Positions 49,925-58,630 of a DNA stretch of 64,000 nt are shown here, one piece after another. Numbering within the stretch: the stretch's first letter is position 1; every line of letters begins with the position of its first letter. The notes beneath the pieces were generated by a model. It had not been told where the DNA came from and searched no databases. It saw nothing but the letters and a program-made list of their open reading frames with translations. The position numbers and the translations under genes were made by a program. Source of the DNA: Streptosporangiaceae bacterium NEAU-GS5 (GTDB lineage: Bacteria > Actinomycetota > Actinomycetes > Streptosporangiales > Streptosporangiaceae); assembly GCA_017592665.1 (NCBI GenBank), contig JAGFNW010000010.1, positions 124,001-188,000 of the forward strand, given 5' to 3'.

Positions 49925-51403
49925 ATGACTACGAGCCGGGGCACGCTGAGCGTCGTCGCGGGCGCTGTGGCTGTGGCGCTTGCCATGGTCGGCTACCTGC
50001 TGTCTCCTCCTGCCTTCGATCCACCTCCGTTGAACGCGGCACCTAAGCTGCCCGCGCAACCGGCCAGTGAAACGCGCCCGGTCGAAGCGGTCGCCCCGAT
50101 CTGGACGGAAACCGTCGCCGTGCCCGCCCAGGGCGAGATCCTGCACGCCACGATCCGGTCTCCGATGACGCCGGGGCGGCATCCCGCGATGGCCTTCATC
50201 CAGGGCTCCGGCTCGGGCAAGCACACCGAGTTCGACTCGCAGGCCGAGTGGCTGGCACGGTCCGGGATCGTCACCATCGCCTGGGACAAGCGGACCGTGG
50301 GGTATTCGTTCCGGCACCGCGACTTCACCCTGCTCGCCGACGACGCGCTCCGGATGCTGGAGGTGCTGCGCAAGCGGCCGGACGTCGACCCGTTGAAGGC
50401 CGGGCTGTGGTCGGTCAGCGAGGGCAGCTGGGTGGCGCCGATCGCCGCCGCCAAGAGCGCCGACGTGCGGTTCCTCGTGATGGTCTCGGCGCCCAACGTG
50501 TCGCCCATGCGGCAGGTCGCCTGGGCGCTCAACGAGCAGCTGCTGCGCCTGCACGCCCCCGGAGGCGTACGGGATCTGCTGACCCGCGCCATGGGCGGCG
50601 TGGGCTTCAACTTCCTGCGCTTCGACGCGGTGCCCGAGCTGAAACGGGTCACCCAGCCGGTGCTGGCCCTCTATGGCACCGACGACCCGTCGATCCCGTT
50701 CGTCGAGAGCATGAAGACGCTCACGACGTCGCTGCCGACCAAGGACTACACGATCCGCTACTTCGCCGACGCCAATCACGCCATGCGGCTGGGCGGCGGC
50801 GGCCGGTTCTCGCCGTCCTACCTGCCGACGCTCGCCAACTGGATCAACGGCCTGCCCGCGACGGCGCGGCCGACCGTCCAGATCGCCGGGGCGACGCCGG
50901 TGCAGCGGTTCGAGGCGAGCGACGTGCCGGCCGCCCCCTGGTATGGCGGGAGCACCATTTTGGGGCTGACCGTCTGCCTGGCCGCCGTCGGTTACGTGGC
51001 CGCTCCGGTCACCGAGATGTTCGTACGGCTCCGCGGGCGCGACCGCCGCCTGCAGACCAGCGCCCAACTCTGGCCGGTGATCAGGAGACGGCTGCGCCGG
51101 ATGGCGTGGACGGGGCTCGGCCTGCTGGCCACGGTCCTCGCGTTCGTCACGCTGGTCGTGCTGTTCTCGGTCAACCAGGCCGGGGCGTGGCCGGCCGTGC
51201 AGGCGGGCTGGCTGGTCATCCGGGTGCTGGCGGTCGTGATGCTGGCCCAGGAGGTGAGCGCGGCGGCGGCCGTGATCCGCGGGCTGCACGACGGCTGGCA
51301 GCCGTCACGCTGGCAGAAGGTGACGCTGACCGGCGTGCTCGGCGGCACGGGCCTGCTGCTGGTCGCCGCGGCCTACTACGGCCTGTTCGCGCTGCCGTGG
51401 TAG
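49925..51403 (+). CDS. membrane-bound alpha/beta hydrolase
   Basis: 492 residues. N-terminal membrane segment (about 8-27), then an outside alpha/beta-hydrolase domain (about 60-325) with the nucleophile Ser in LWSVSEGSW (an SxSxG variant of GxSxG), Asp in LYGTDDPSIPF and His in FADANHAMR. Four C-terminal helices follow (about 340-490). It resembles dienelactone-hydrolase/BAAT-like esterases. Substrate unknown. A 48-bp spacer separates it from the LCP gene downstream. Confidence 0.72.
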   Translation: MTTSRGTLSVVAGAVAVALAMVGYLLSPPAFDPPPLNAAPKLPAQPASETRPVEAVAPIWTETVAVPAQGEILHATIRSPMTPGRHPAMAFIQGSGSGKHTEFDSQAEWLARSGIVTIAWDKRTVGYSFRHRDFTLLADDALRMLEVLRKRPDVDPLKAGLWSVSEGSWVAPIAAAKSADVRFLVMVSAPNVSPMRQVAWALNEQLLRLHAPGGVRDLLTRAMGGVGFNFLRFDAVPELKRVTQPVLALYGTDDPSIPFVESMKTLTTSLPTKDYTIRYFADANHAMRLGGGGRFSPSYLPTLANWINGLPATARPTVQIAGATPVQRFEASDVPAAPWYGGSTILGLTVCLAAVGYVAAPVTEMFVRLRGRDRRLQTSAQLWPVIRRRLRRMAWTGLGLLATVLAFVTLVVLFSVNQAGAWPAVQAGWLVIRVLAVVMLAQEVSAAAAVIRGLHDGWQPSRWQKVTLTGVLGGTGLLLVAAAYYGLFALPW

Positions 51404-51450
51404 CGCTTGTCAGACGCTGACCTGATCCTCGACGAGTCTCGCCCGGATGG

Positions 51451-52854
51451 ATGCCTGCCGGACGCTTCAATGTGCTGGTGGTCACATCCCGTAATCGGAG
51501 CGCCACCGAAATCGTGGCTTGGACGGCCCTGTCGGCCGTGGCGCCGGGGGCGGCGCACCTGCGGGCCGGCTGGCGGCGCACGGGCTTCGCGCTGCTCGGC
51601 TGCTACTGCCTGATCCTCGCCGGCGCGGCCGGTGTCGTGGTCCAGGCCGATGCCGAGCTGGCCGGAGAGGCCCTCAACTGGCTGAACGCCATCGGCAACA
51701 CGGCGGCGGCGGCCGGTCTCGGGTGGTTCTGCCTCGTCGTCCACTCGTACGTGGTGCTGGAGCCGCGGCGGCTGTCGAAGGCCGGGCAGATCGTCACGGG
51801 GGCCGTGGCCGCGATCCTCGCGGTGGTGGTCGCGACGCCGTTCGCGCTGGCCGCGCACTACGCGAGGGTGTCGCAGGAGATGCTGGACAGCGTGTTCAGC
51901 GCGCCGGCGCCACCGCAGCCGTCGGTCTCGGCCACGCCCGACCCGTGGGGCGGCCGGGATCGCGTCAACGTGCTGCTGCTCGGCGGCGACTGGGACGACG
52001 ACCGGATCGGGGTCCGGACCGACAGCATCAACGTGGCCAGCGTCGACGTCGCGACGGGCGACACGGTCCTGCTCGGGCTGCCGCGCAACCTCGAGCACGT
52101 GCGCTTCCCGCCCGGCACCCCCATGGCCCAGCGCTTCCCGTACGGCTTCGCCCTGCCGGAATACCGTCCGGGGTGGCGCGAGGACCTGCTGTTCTCGGTC
52201 TGGCAGTACGCCGACGAGCATCCCGAGCTGTTCGGCGGCCGCCGCCACATGGGCGCCCAGGTGCTGAAGGAGACGGTCGGCTACATCCTCGGCCTCAAGA
52301 TCGACTGGTACACCCTGGTCAACATCTGGGGCTTCGCGAAGATCATCGACGCCATCGGCGGCCTGGTGCTCACGGTCGACCAGGACGTGGTGTTCGGCAA
52401 GTACAACGAGGGCCTCGTGCGGGCCGGCACCCGGCGCCTCGACGGCGACCAGGCGCTCTGGTTCGCCCGCTCACGCACCTACAGCGACGACTACACGCGC
52501 ATGCGCCGCCAGCGCTGCGTGTTCAGCGCGCTGCTCAGCCAGACCGACCCGGCCACCGTGCTGACCAGGTTCACCTCGATCGCGCAGGCGACCAAGAACA
52601 TCATCCACACCGACATTCCGCGCCCCATGCTGGCCCATCTGGTGCCGCTCGCGCTCAAGGCCAAGCACGCCCAGGTGACCAGCCTGCAGTTCACGCCACC
52701 GCTGATCAACACGGCGGCACCCGACTGGGCCAAGATCCGTCAGCTGACCGCCAAGGCGCTGCGCGCCCCGGCCGAATCGGCGGTGCGCCCCGGGATACCC
52801 CTCACCTCGAGCCCCATCGCCGACGGCTGCGGCGACGCGGCCGTCATGCCCTGA
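51451..52854 (+). CDS. LytR-CpsA-Psr (LCP) family phosphotransferase
   Basis: 467 residues. Three to four N-terminal helices (to about 140), then an outside LCP domain: VNVLLLGGDWDDDRIGVRTDSINVASVD, LLGLPRNLEHVRFP and GDQALWFARSRTYSDDYTRMRRQRCVF, with the Arg and Asp residues that bind polyprenyl phosphate. LCP enzymes attach wall glycopolymers to peptidoglycan. The longer membrane region at the N-terminus is unlike single-helix LCPs. It overlaps the convergent enolase-like gene by 11 bp. Confidence 0.88.
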   Translation: MPAGRFNVLVVTSRNRSATEIVAWTALSAVAPGAAHLRAGWRRTGFALLGCYCLILAGAAGVVVQADAELAGEALNWLNAIGNTAAAAGLGWFCLVVHSYVVLEPRRLSKAGQIVTGAVAAILAVVVATPFALAAHYARVSQEMLDSVFSAPAPPQPSVSATPDPWGGRDRVNVLLLGGDWDDDRIGVRTDSINVASVDVATGDTVLLGLPRNLEHVRFPPGTPMAQRFPYGFALPEYRPGWREDLLFSVWQYADEHPELFGGRRHMGAQVLKETVGYILGLKIDWYTLVNIWGFAKIIDAIGGLVLTVDQDVVFGKYNEGLVRAGTRRLDGDQALWFARSRTYSDDYTRMRRQRCVFSALLSQTDPATVLTRFTSIAQATKNIIHTDIPRPMLAHLVPLALKAKHAQVTSLQFTPPLINTAAPDWAKIRQLTAKALRAPAESAVRPGIPLTSSPIADGCGDAAVMP

Positions 52855-53836
52855 ACGACTCCTCGGCGAGCTGCCTGACCCGCTTCTCATCCACCTGGTG
52901 CCCGAGGCCGGGCTGGGTGAGCGGCACGGCCACCACGCCGCCGGACGCGCCCACCGGCGGGGCCACGATCTGGGCGTTCCTCGGCGGCTCGGTCACATCG
53001 CTGGGCAGCGTGCAGCCGGGCAGCGCGGCCACCGCGACCGTGGCGGCCCTGGCCAGGCCCGTGCCCCGGCCGCCGGCGCAGGTGATGTCCCAGCCGGCGC
53101 CCCACGCGTGGTCGTGGGCCTGCCGTGCCGTCGTGAGCGCGCCCAGCCGCGCCGGCCGCAGCAGCAGCGCGCGGCCGGCTCGGGCGGCGATCGCCTCGTC
53201 GAGGTCGGCCAGGGAGCTCACCTCGACCGCGACCGGCGCCGAGATCTGATCCTGCAGCTCGGCGCTGGCCCAAAGGTCGGTGAGCGGGCGCTCGATCGCG
53301 CTCAACTGATAGGAGTCGAGCGCCACCAGCTGCTCGAGGCTGCTGTAAGCGCCGCGCCCGTCGACCGCGATGGCCAGCGCCGGATAGGCGGCGCGGACGG
53401 CGCGCACCGGCTCCACGTCCCAACCCGGGTGGATGTCCATGGTGATATGCCCATAGCCGGCGCCCACGTGCTGATTGACCCGGGCGACCATGCTGTGCAG
53501 GTTGCGGTCGGCGGCCAGCCGGACCGTGGCCATGAGGCTGGTGCGCGTGCCGCCGAGCGCGTGCGCCAGCGGCACCCCGTCGAGCCTGGCCCACAGATCC
53601 CAGCAGGCCATGTCGGCCGCGACGCCAAGATAGGGCAGCTCAGAGGGGTGCTCCCAGTCGACGCCGACCAGCTCGGCCAGGCGCTTCATCTCGTCCCACA
53701 CGCCGTCGGCCGGTTGGACGACCTCGCCCCAGCCCACCATGCCGCCGTAATCGGTCAGCCTGACCAGAATGCTCTCGGGACGCCTGCCGTACGGCAATGT
53801 CAGCCTGAAGACCTCAAGCTCCCGAACGTGCGGCAT
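52844..53836 (-). CDS. enolase-superfamily protein related to MenC/NSAR, lacking catalytic lysines
   Basis: 330 residues. The fold follows o-succinylbenzoate synthase/N-acylamino acid racemase: MACWDLWARLDGVPLAHALGG, GWDVEPVRAVRAAYP, AVDGRGAY (Asp ligand), IERPL (Glu ligand). But the KxK acid-base pair is HITMDI, the DES ligand is VEVSS, and the second lysine (NLKxxRxGG) is LLRPARLGA. With both lysines gone it should not be a normal MenC or racemase. It lies 38 bp downstream of an MFS gene on the same strand, so the two may be linked. It may be a pseudoenzyme or use another chemistry. Confidence 0.72.
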   Translation of the reverse strand: MPHVRELEVFRLTLPYGRRPESILVRLTDYGGMVGWGEVVQPADGVWDEMKRLAELVGVDWEHPSELPYLGVAADMACWDLWARLDGVPLAHALGGTRTSLMATVRLAADRNLHSMVARVNQHVGAGYGHITMDIHPGWDVEPVRAVRAAYPALAIAVDGRGAYSSLEQLVALDSYQLSAIERPLTDLWASAELQDQISAPVAVEVSSLADLDEAIAARAGRALLLRPARLGALTTARQAHDHAWGAGWDITCAGGRGTGLARAATVAVAALPGCTLPSDVTEPPRNAQIVAPPVGASGGVVAVPLTQPGLGHQVDEKRVRQLAEESFRA

Positions 53837-53874
53837 GGCCCCCCTTTGGAGATTGGTCCTTCAAGGTGCTGGTT

Positions 53875-55200
53875 TCATGGTTGCACGCTTGCCGGGGTCG
53901 CGGTGCGCTGGGCGACCCATACGCCGGCCGCGGCCACCAGGACCAGCAGCGCGAAGCAGGTCAGCATGATGGTCTGAGTGCCGTGGAACCCGGCGAACAG
54001 GGCGCCGGTGACCGCGACCGTCACCCCCGTCAGCACGGACTCGCCCACGGTCAGCGCGGCCGTGTTGGTCCCCTTCTCGTCCGGGCCGGACAGCTCGAGG
54101 ATCAGCACCGACAAGATCGGATAGACCATCCCCATGCCCAGCCCGGCCAGGCACCAGGCCGCGAACGCCACCCCGAGCGGCACGGACGGGAAGACCGCGA
54201 GCGCCACGGCCGTGACCGCCACCGCGATCATGCTGACCCCCGTGGTCAGCACCACCCGATTCCCGTACGGCTGGCGGGCCTGAATCCATGATCCCGCCGA
54301 CCAGCAGACGGCGCCGCCGGTCAGGGCAAGGCCCGCCTGGGTCAGCGTCAGCCCGCGGATCGTGGTGAGCATGAGCGGGATGAAGACCTCGGCCGCGAAG
54401 AACACGCCGCCGACCACGCCCCGCAGGACGATCACCGCGGGCACGCCGCGAGCCGCGCGCAAGGTGCCCGGCGGCAGCAGCCGGGGAGAGGCCACCACCA
54501 GCAGCGCCACGCCGATCGCGACCAGCGCGGGGGCCGAGGCGCTGCCGTACTGCATGAGAGCCGTGCCCACCGCGACCGTCGCCGCCCAGCCCAGTTTCAC
54601 GCCGAGCCCGGTCACGCGTACGCGGACCACCGGCAGCGGCGGCAGGCCACGCCACAGGATGAACACGGCAGGCGCGGCGAGGAGCGGCACGCCGAGGAAC
54701 ACCCAGCGCCAGCCCACGTGCTCCACGATCAGCCCGGTGATCGACGGCCCCACCAGGGACGGCACCACCCACGCCATGGCCAGCAGCGAGAACACGCGGG
54801 GATGCAGCTCGGCCGGATAGGCGCGGTCGATCACGACGTAGAGGGCCACGTAGAACAGGCCGCCGCCCAGCCCCTGCAGAAAGCGCCCGCAGACGAACAC
54901 GTTCATGTCGGGCGCGGTCCCCGTGACCAGCTGCCCGGCGAGGAAGCCGCCAAGCCCCGCCCACAGCGGCTCGGCGGGCCCGCGGAGGTCGGCCCAGCGC
55001 CCGCAGGCAACGGTCGCGACCACGCTGCCGACCAGGGCCGCGCTGAAGGCCAGGCCGTAGATGGCCATGCCGTGCAGCTCACGGCCGACGCGCGGCATCG
55101 CCGTCGCGACGGCCAGATACTCGTACGCGACGAGCATCACGATGGCCACCATCGCCACGTTGAGCGCGCGATAGCGGTGCATGGCCATGACCAAACTCAT
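53875..55200 (-). CDS. MFS transporter
   Basis: 441 residues from ATG 55198-55200 (ATGs four and six codons later are possible). About 12-14 helices, a shortened motif A-like CGRWADLRGPAEPLW, and LVGPSITGLIVEHVGWRWVFLG as in drug:H+ antiporters. An AACAGCTGT palindrome lies upstream. Its spacing from the VWA gene (50 bp) and the enolase-like gene (38 bp) allows one transcript. Substrate unknown. Confidence 0.82.
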   Translation of the reverse strand: MSLVMAMHRYRALNVAMVAIVMLVAYEYLAVATAMPRVGRELHGMAIYGLAFSAALVGSVVATVACGRWADLRGPAEPLWAGLGGFLAGQLVTGTAPDMNVFVCGRFLQGLGGGLFYVALYVVIDRAYPAELHPRVFSLLAMAWVVPSLVGPSITGLIVEHVGWRWVFLGVPLLAAPAVFILWRGLPPLPVVRVRVTGLGVKLGWAATVAVGTALMQYGSASAPALVAIGVALLVVASPRLLPPGTLRAARGVPAVIVLRGVVGGVFFAAEVFIPLMLTTIRGLTLTQAGLALTGGAVCWSAGSWIQARQPYGNRVVLTTGVSMIAVAVTAVALAVFPSVPLGVAFAAWCLAGLGMGMVYPILSVLILELSGPDEKGTNTAALTVGESVLTGVTVAVTGALFAGFHGTQTIMLTCFALLVLVAAAGVWVAQRTATPASVQP

Positions 55201-55250
55201 GCCATGGACATTACTGAGACAGCTGTTACCCGCGCCATGCGACCTTTGCC

Positions 55251-56420
55251 CTACGACTTCCGTGCGACCCGCTCGGACCAGGCCTTGATGTCGCGGCGTT
55301 CGATGGCCGCGGCCATCAGGTCGGGGAACACGTCGGGCGTGCACGCGAAGGCCGGAACCCCCATCGCCGCGAGCGCGGCCGCGTTGTCGTGGTCGTAGGC
55401 CGGCGCGCCCTCGTCGGACAGCGCCAGCAACACGACGACCTGCACTCCCGCGTCCTTCATGGCCGCCACCCGGCGCAGCATCTCCTCGCGGATCCCGCCC
55501 TCGTAAAGGTCGCTCACCAGCACGAAGATCGCGTCTTTGGGCCGGGTGACCAGGCCCTGGGCGTACGCGATGGCCCGGTTGATGTCGGTGCCGCCGCCGA
55601 GTTGGGTGCCGAACAGCACCTCCACCGGGTCGTGCAGCTCCTCGGTGAGATCGACCACGGCCGTGTCGAACACGACGAGCGACGTGCGCAGCGCCCGCAT
55701 CGACGCGAGCGCCGCGCCGAACACCCCCGAATAGACAACGGACGCGGCCATCGACCCGCTCTGGTCGATGCAGAGCACCACCTCGCGCTGCACCGCCTGC
55801 TGCCGCCGGGCGTAGCCGATCAGGCGCGACGGCACGACCGTCCGGTGCTCGGGCAGGTAGTTGCGGAGGTTGGCGCGGATCGTGCGATCCCAGTCGATGT
55901 CGGCGGCACGGCGCGGCCGCTGGACGCGGGCGGCCCGGTTGAGCGCCCCGGTCACGGCCGCCTTCGTCCGCTGGGCGAGCCGCGACTCCAGATCGGCGAC
56001 CACCTTCCTGACCACGGCGCGCGCCGACGCGCGGGCCTGCTCGGGCATGACCCGGTTGAGCGACAGCAGCGTGCCGACCAGGTGCACGTCGGGCTCGACG
56101 GCCTCGAGCATCTCCGGCTCCAGCAGCAGCCTGGTGAGGTTGAGCCGCTCGATCGCGTCGCGCTGCATGACCTGGACAACCGTGCTCGGGAAGTAGGTGC
56201 GGATGTCGCCGAGCCACCGGGCCACCCGCGGCGCGGAGGCCCCGAGGCCGCCCCTGCGCTCCTGCGGCTCGTCCTGACCGCCCTGGTCGTAGAGGGCCGC
56301 CAGCGCCGCGTCCATCGCCGCGTCGTCGCCGCCCAGCGCCGCACCTCCGAGGCTCTGGTCGGCCTCGCCGCCCAGCACCAGCCGCCAGCGCCGGGCTCGT
56401 TCGTCGCTCACCGCGTTCAC
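55251..56420 (-). CDS. VWA-domain protein of the MoxR/DUF5682 system
   Basis: 389 residues. The N-terminal half (about 1-205) is helical. The VWA domain (about 210-380) has an intact MIDAS: DQSGS (Asp219, Ser221, Ser223), GGGTDINRAIAYA (Thr) and VLVSDLYEGG (Asp). It resembles CoxE-like VWA partners of MoxR ATPases. The GTG start overlaps the DUF5682 stop (GTGA). It is the last gene of the five-gene system. Confidence 0.85.
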   Translation of the reverse strand: MNAVSDERARRWRLVLGGEADQSLGGAALGGDDAAMDAALAALYDQGGQDEPQERRGGLGASAPRVARWLGDIRTYFPSTVVQVMQRDAIERLNLTRLLLEPEMLEAVEPDVHLVGTLLSLNRVMPEQARASARAVVRKVVADLESRLAQRTKAAVTGALNRAARVQRPRRAADIDWDRTIRANLRNYLPEHRTVVPSRLIGYARRQQAVQREVVLCIDQSGSMAASVVYSGVFGAALASMRALRTSLVVFDTAVVDLTEELHDPVEVLFGTQLGGGTDINRAIAYAQGLVTRPKDAIFVLVSDLYEGGIREEMLRRVAAMKDAGVQVVVLLALSDEGAPAYDHDNAAALAAMGVPAFACTPDVFPDLMAAAIERRDIKAWSERVARKS

Positions 56421-58630
56421 CGGGCCCCACCCCTTCCGAAGATCAGTTCAACGGTCCGCACGGCCTGGGCCGCCCGCTCGTCGTCGGGATCCCGGCGGGA
56501 CGCCCGGCGCTCGGAGCCGGAGCGGAGCCGTTCGCCGATCGACCGGCGCTCGGGCGGCGCGAACGCCCCGAACGTCCGCCGCAGCAGCGGCAGCACGTCG
56601 ACGAACGCCTCCCCCGTCAGGCCGGTCAGCCAGGTGTCGACCAGGGCCAGCAGCCGGGCGTCGTGGACCAGGAGCAGGCCGCCGTCGGCCAGGAAGCCCT
56701 CGATCCAGGCCGCCGCCCGCATCGGCGGATGGCCCGGCGACATGGCGCGGGACATCCGCACGTCGACGTCGGCGATCGCCCGGGCGTCGAACAGGATCCG
56801 CACGATCCGGCCCTCGATCACGCCCGGCAGATCCTCGCGGTCGGCCAGGCCGGCGAGGGTCGCCGTCCACGCCGCCCGCTCGTCGAGATCGCCCTGCTCG
56901 TCGGTGAGAAGGGCGACGGCGGAGTGCACGCCGTCGATGTGGCTCGCCATGGCCCGGGCCGAGTCGTCATCGAGCCCGGCCAGCGCGGACGGCAGGCCGA
57001 CCCGCACCCGGGCCAGCAGCGAATGGACCACCTCGCCCAGGCCCTCGGCCGGAGTGCCGCGCACGTCGCCGTAGCGCAGCGCCCTGACCAGCGAGGGAAG
57101 GGCGGCCATCAGATGGGCCACGTCCGTGTCGAGCGCGGCGCGATCCCCGATCACCACGAGGACGTGCCGCAGCGCCTCCGGCAGGTCGGCCAGCAGGCAC
57201 CGCTCGACCAGCGAGGTCAGATCGCTGAGCGACTCGGCCTTGACCAGCGCCTGTCCGGCGAGATCCGGCTGGGCGGCCGAGGCCGGCCCGGCCAGCGAGG
57301 CCTGGATGAGCGCGGTCGCCGCGACCTCGGCCGTCGTCCCCCAGGCGCCGGCCTCGATCAGGGCGACGTCGAACTCGGGCCGCCATTCCAGCGTCCACGA
57401 CTCACGGAACGTGCCCTTTCCCCGGGACTCCCGTGGCGTGCCCCAGGGGACGCCCAGCAGGAGCAGGCGGTGCAGCAGACGGCTCCTGGCCAGATCCAGC
57501 GGGCGGCGCAGGTCGAGGTCGTATTCGCGGTCGAGGGCCTCGGGCTTGAGCCGCAGCCGGCGCTGCTCGTCGCGCAGATGCCGCTGAAGCGGGACCATCG
57601 GGGTCGCGTCGGGCACGCGGCCCAGCCGCTCGCCCACGACCATCCGCCGCTGGATGAGCTCGACCGGCAGTTCGTCGCCCTCGCAGAGGACGGCCCTGGT
57701 CGCCTCGGTCACCTCGGAGAGGCCAGGAAGCGGGCGGCCCCGGATGACGGCCAGGCTTCGCGCGAGCCGTACGGCCTCGATGACATGGGCGGACGAGACC
57801 GTGAGGCCTTCGGACCTGAGCACGGCGGCCGCCTCGGCCAGCCAGCGCTCGATGGGCCGATCCGTCACGGCGAACAAGTGGTGATACCAGCCGGGGGACG
57901 TGACGCCGGCCCCATAGCCGCTGCGGAAGGCCAGCCGGCCATGCGTCCACGGCACCCAGGTCATCTCGACCTTGACCTTCGGCAGCCCGCGCAGCAGCCG
58001 ATCGTCGGGCGCGGCCGGGCCGATGCTGGTCAGGGCCGGTACATGCCACGCGCCGCAGATCACCGCGATCCGCTCGAAGCCATCCTTGATCGCGGCCCGG
58101 ATCGTGCGCCGCATGTAGGCCTCGCGCCTGGCCTCGTACCCCTCCGGCTCATGCCCTTCGCGGACGGCCGTCATGGCCTCCGCGATCACCTGGAACGGCG
58201 TGTCGCCGCGGTGCTCGACGGCGTCCTCCCACCACCGCTCCGGGTCGTCATATCCGGCCGCCTCGGCCAGCGCACCGATCGGATCCAGCCCGGGCCGGTG
58301 CCTCTCCTCGGCCGCCAGCGAATTGGCCGCCGGGAGATCGCAGAACCGGACCGGGACGGCGGCGGCCAGGGCGTGGCGGATGGCCTGCCACTCGGGCGAG
58401 AACACGGCGAACGGCCAGAACGCCGCCTTCGACGGATCCCCCGGCACATGCGCCAGCAGTGCTACCGGCGGCTCCATCCCCTCGGCCGGATCGGCGAGGG
58501 CCACGAGCGGATCCGCCTCGGGCGGCCCCTCGATCAGCACCACGTCGGGCCGGATCCGGGCCAGCTCGTCGCGTACGGCCCGGGCCGACCCGGGACCGTG
58601 GTGACGGACCCCCAGCACCCAGGTTTCCAT
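56417..58630 (-). CDS. DUF5682-type protein
   Basis: 737 residues. N-terminal VLGVRHHGPGSARAVRDEL with RPDVVLIEGPPEADPL recalls the TraB/ChaN-like fold (GxRHHGPGSA and IEGP motifs); ICGAWHVPAL is a second conserved segment. The C-terminal half is helical with LPEALRHVLVVIG-type repeats. DUF5682 proteins co-occur with MoxR and VWA proteins; their reaction is unknown. Overlaps both neighbours (TGATG, GTGA). Confidence 0.78.
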   Translation of the reverse strand: METWVLGVRHHGPGSARAVRDELARIRPDVVLIEGPPEADPLVALADPAEGMEPPVALLAHVPGDPSKAAFWPFAVFSPEWQAIRHALAAAVPVRFCDLPAANSLAAEERHRPGLDPIGALAEAAGYDDPERWWEDAVEHRGDTPFQVIAEAMTAVREGHEPEGYEARREAYMRRTIRAAIKDGFERIAVICGAWHVPALTSIGPAAPDDRLLRGLPKVKVEMTWVPWTHGRLAFRSGYGAGVTSPGWYHHLFAVTDRPIERWLAEAAAVLRSEGLTVSSAHVIEAVRLARSLAVIRGRPLPGLSEVTEATRAVLCEGDELPVELIQRRMVVGERLGRVPDATPMVPLQRHLRDEQRRLRLKPEALDREYDLDLRRPLDLARSRLLHRLLLLGVPWGTPRESRGKGTFRESWTLEWRPEFDVALIEAGAWGTTAEVAATALIQASLAGPASAAQPDLAGQALVKAESLSDLTSLVERCLLADLPEALRHVLVVIGDRAALDTDVAHLMAALPSLVRALRYGDVRGTPAEGLGEVVHSLLARVRVGLPSALAGLDDDSARAMASHIDGVHSAVALLTDEQGDLDERAAWTATLAGLADREDLPGVIEGRIVRILFDARAIADVDVRMSRAMSPGHPPMRAAAWIEGFLADGGLLLVHDARLLALVDTWLTGLTGEAFVDVLPLLRRTFGAFAPPERRSIGERLRSGSERRASRRDPDDERAAQAVRTVELIFGRGGAR

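Noticed and set aside
52844-53836. Functional o-succinylbenzoate synthase (menC)
   Set aside because: Both acid-base lysines are absent and no other menaquinone genes are near.
53875-56430. One continuous minus-strand frame joining the MFS gene to sequence upstream (possible 851-residue fusion)
   Set aside because: The upstream part is out of frame with the VWA protein, which has an intact MIDAS domain, so the MFS gene starts near 55200.
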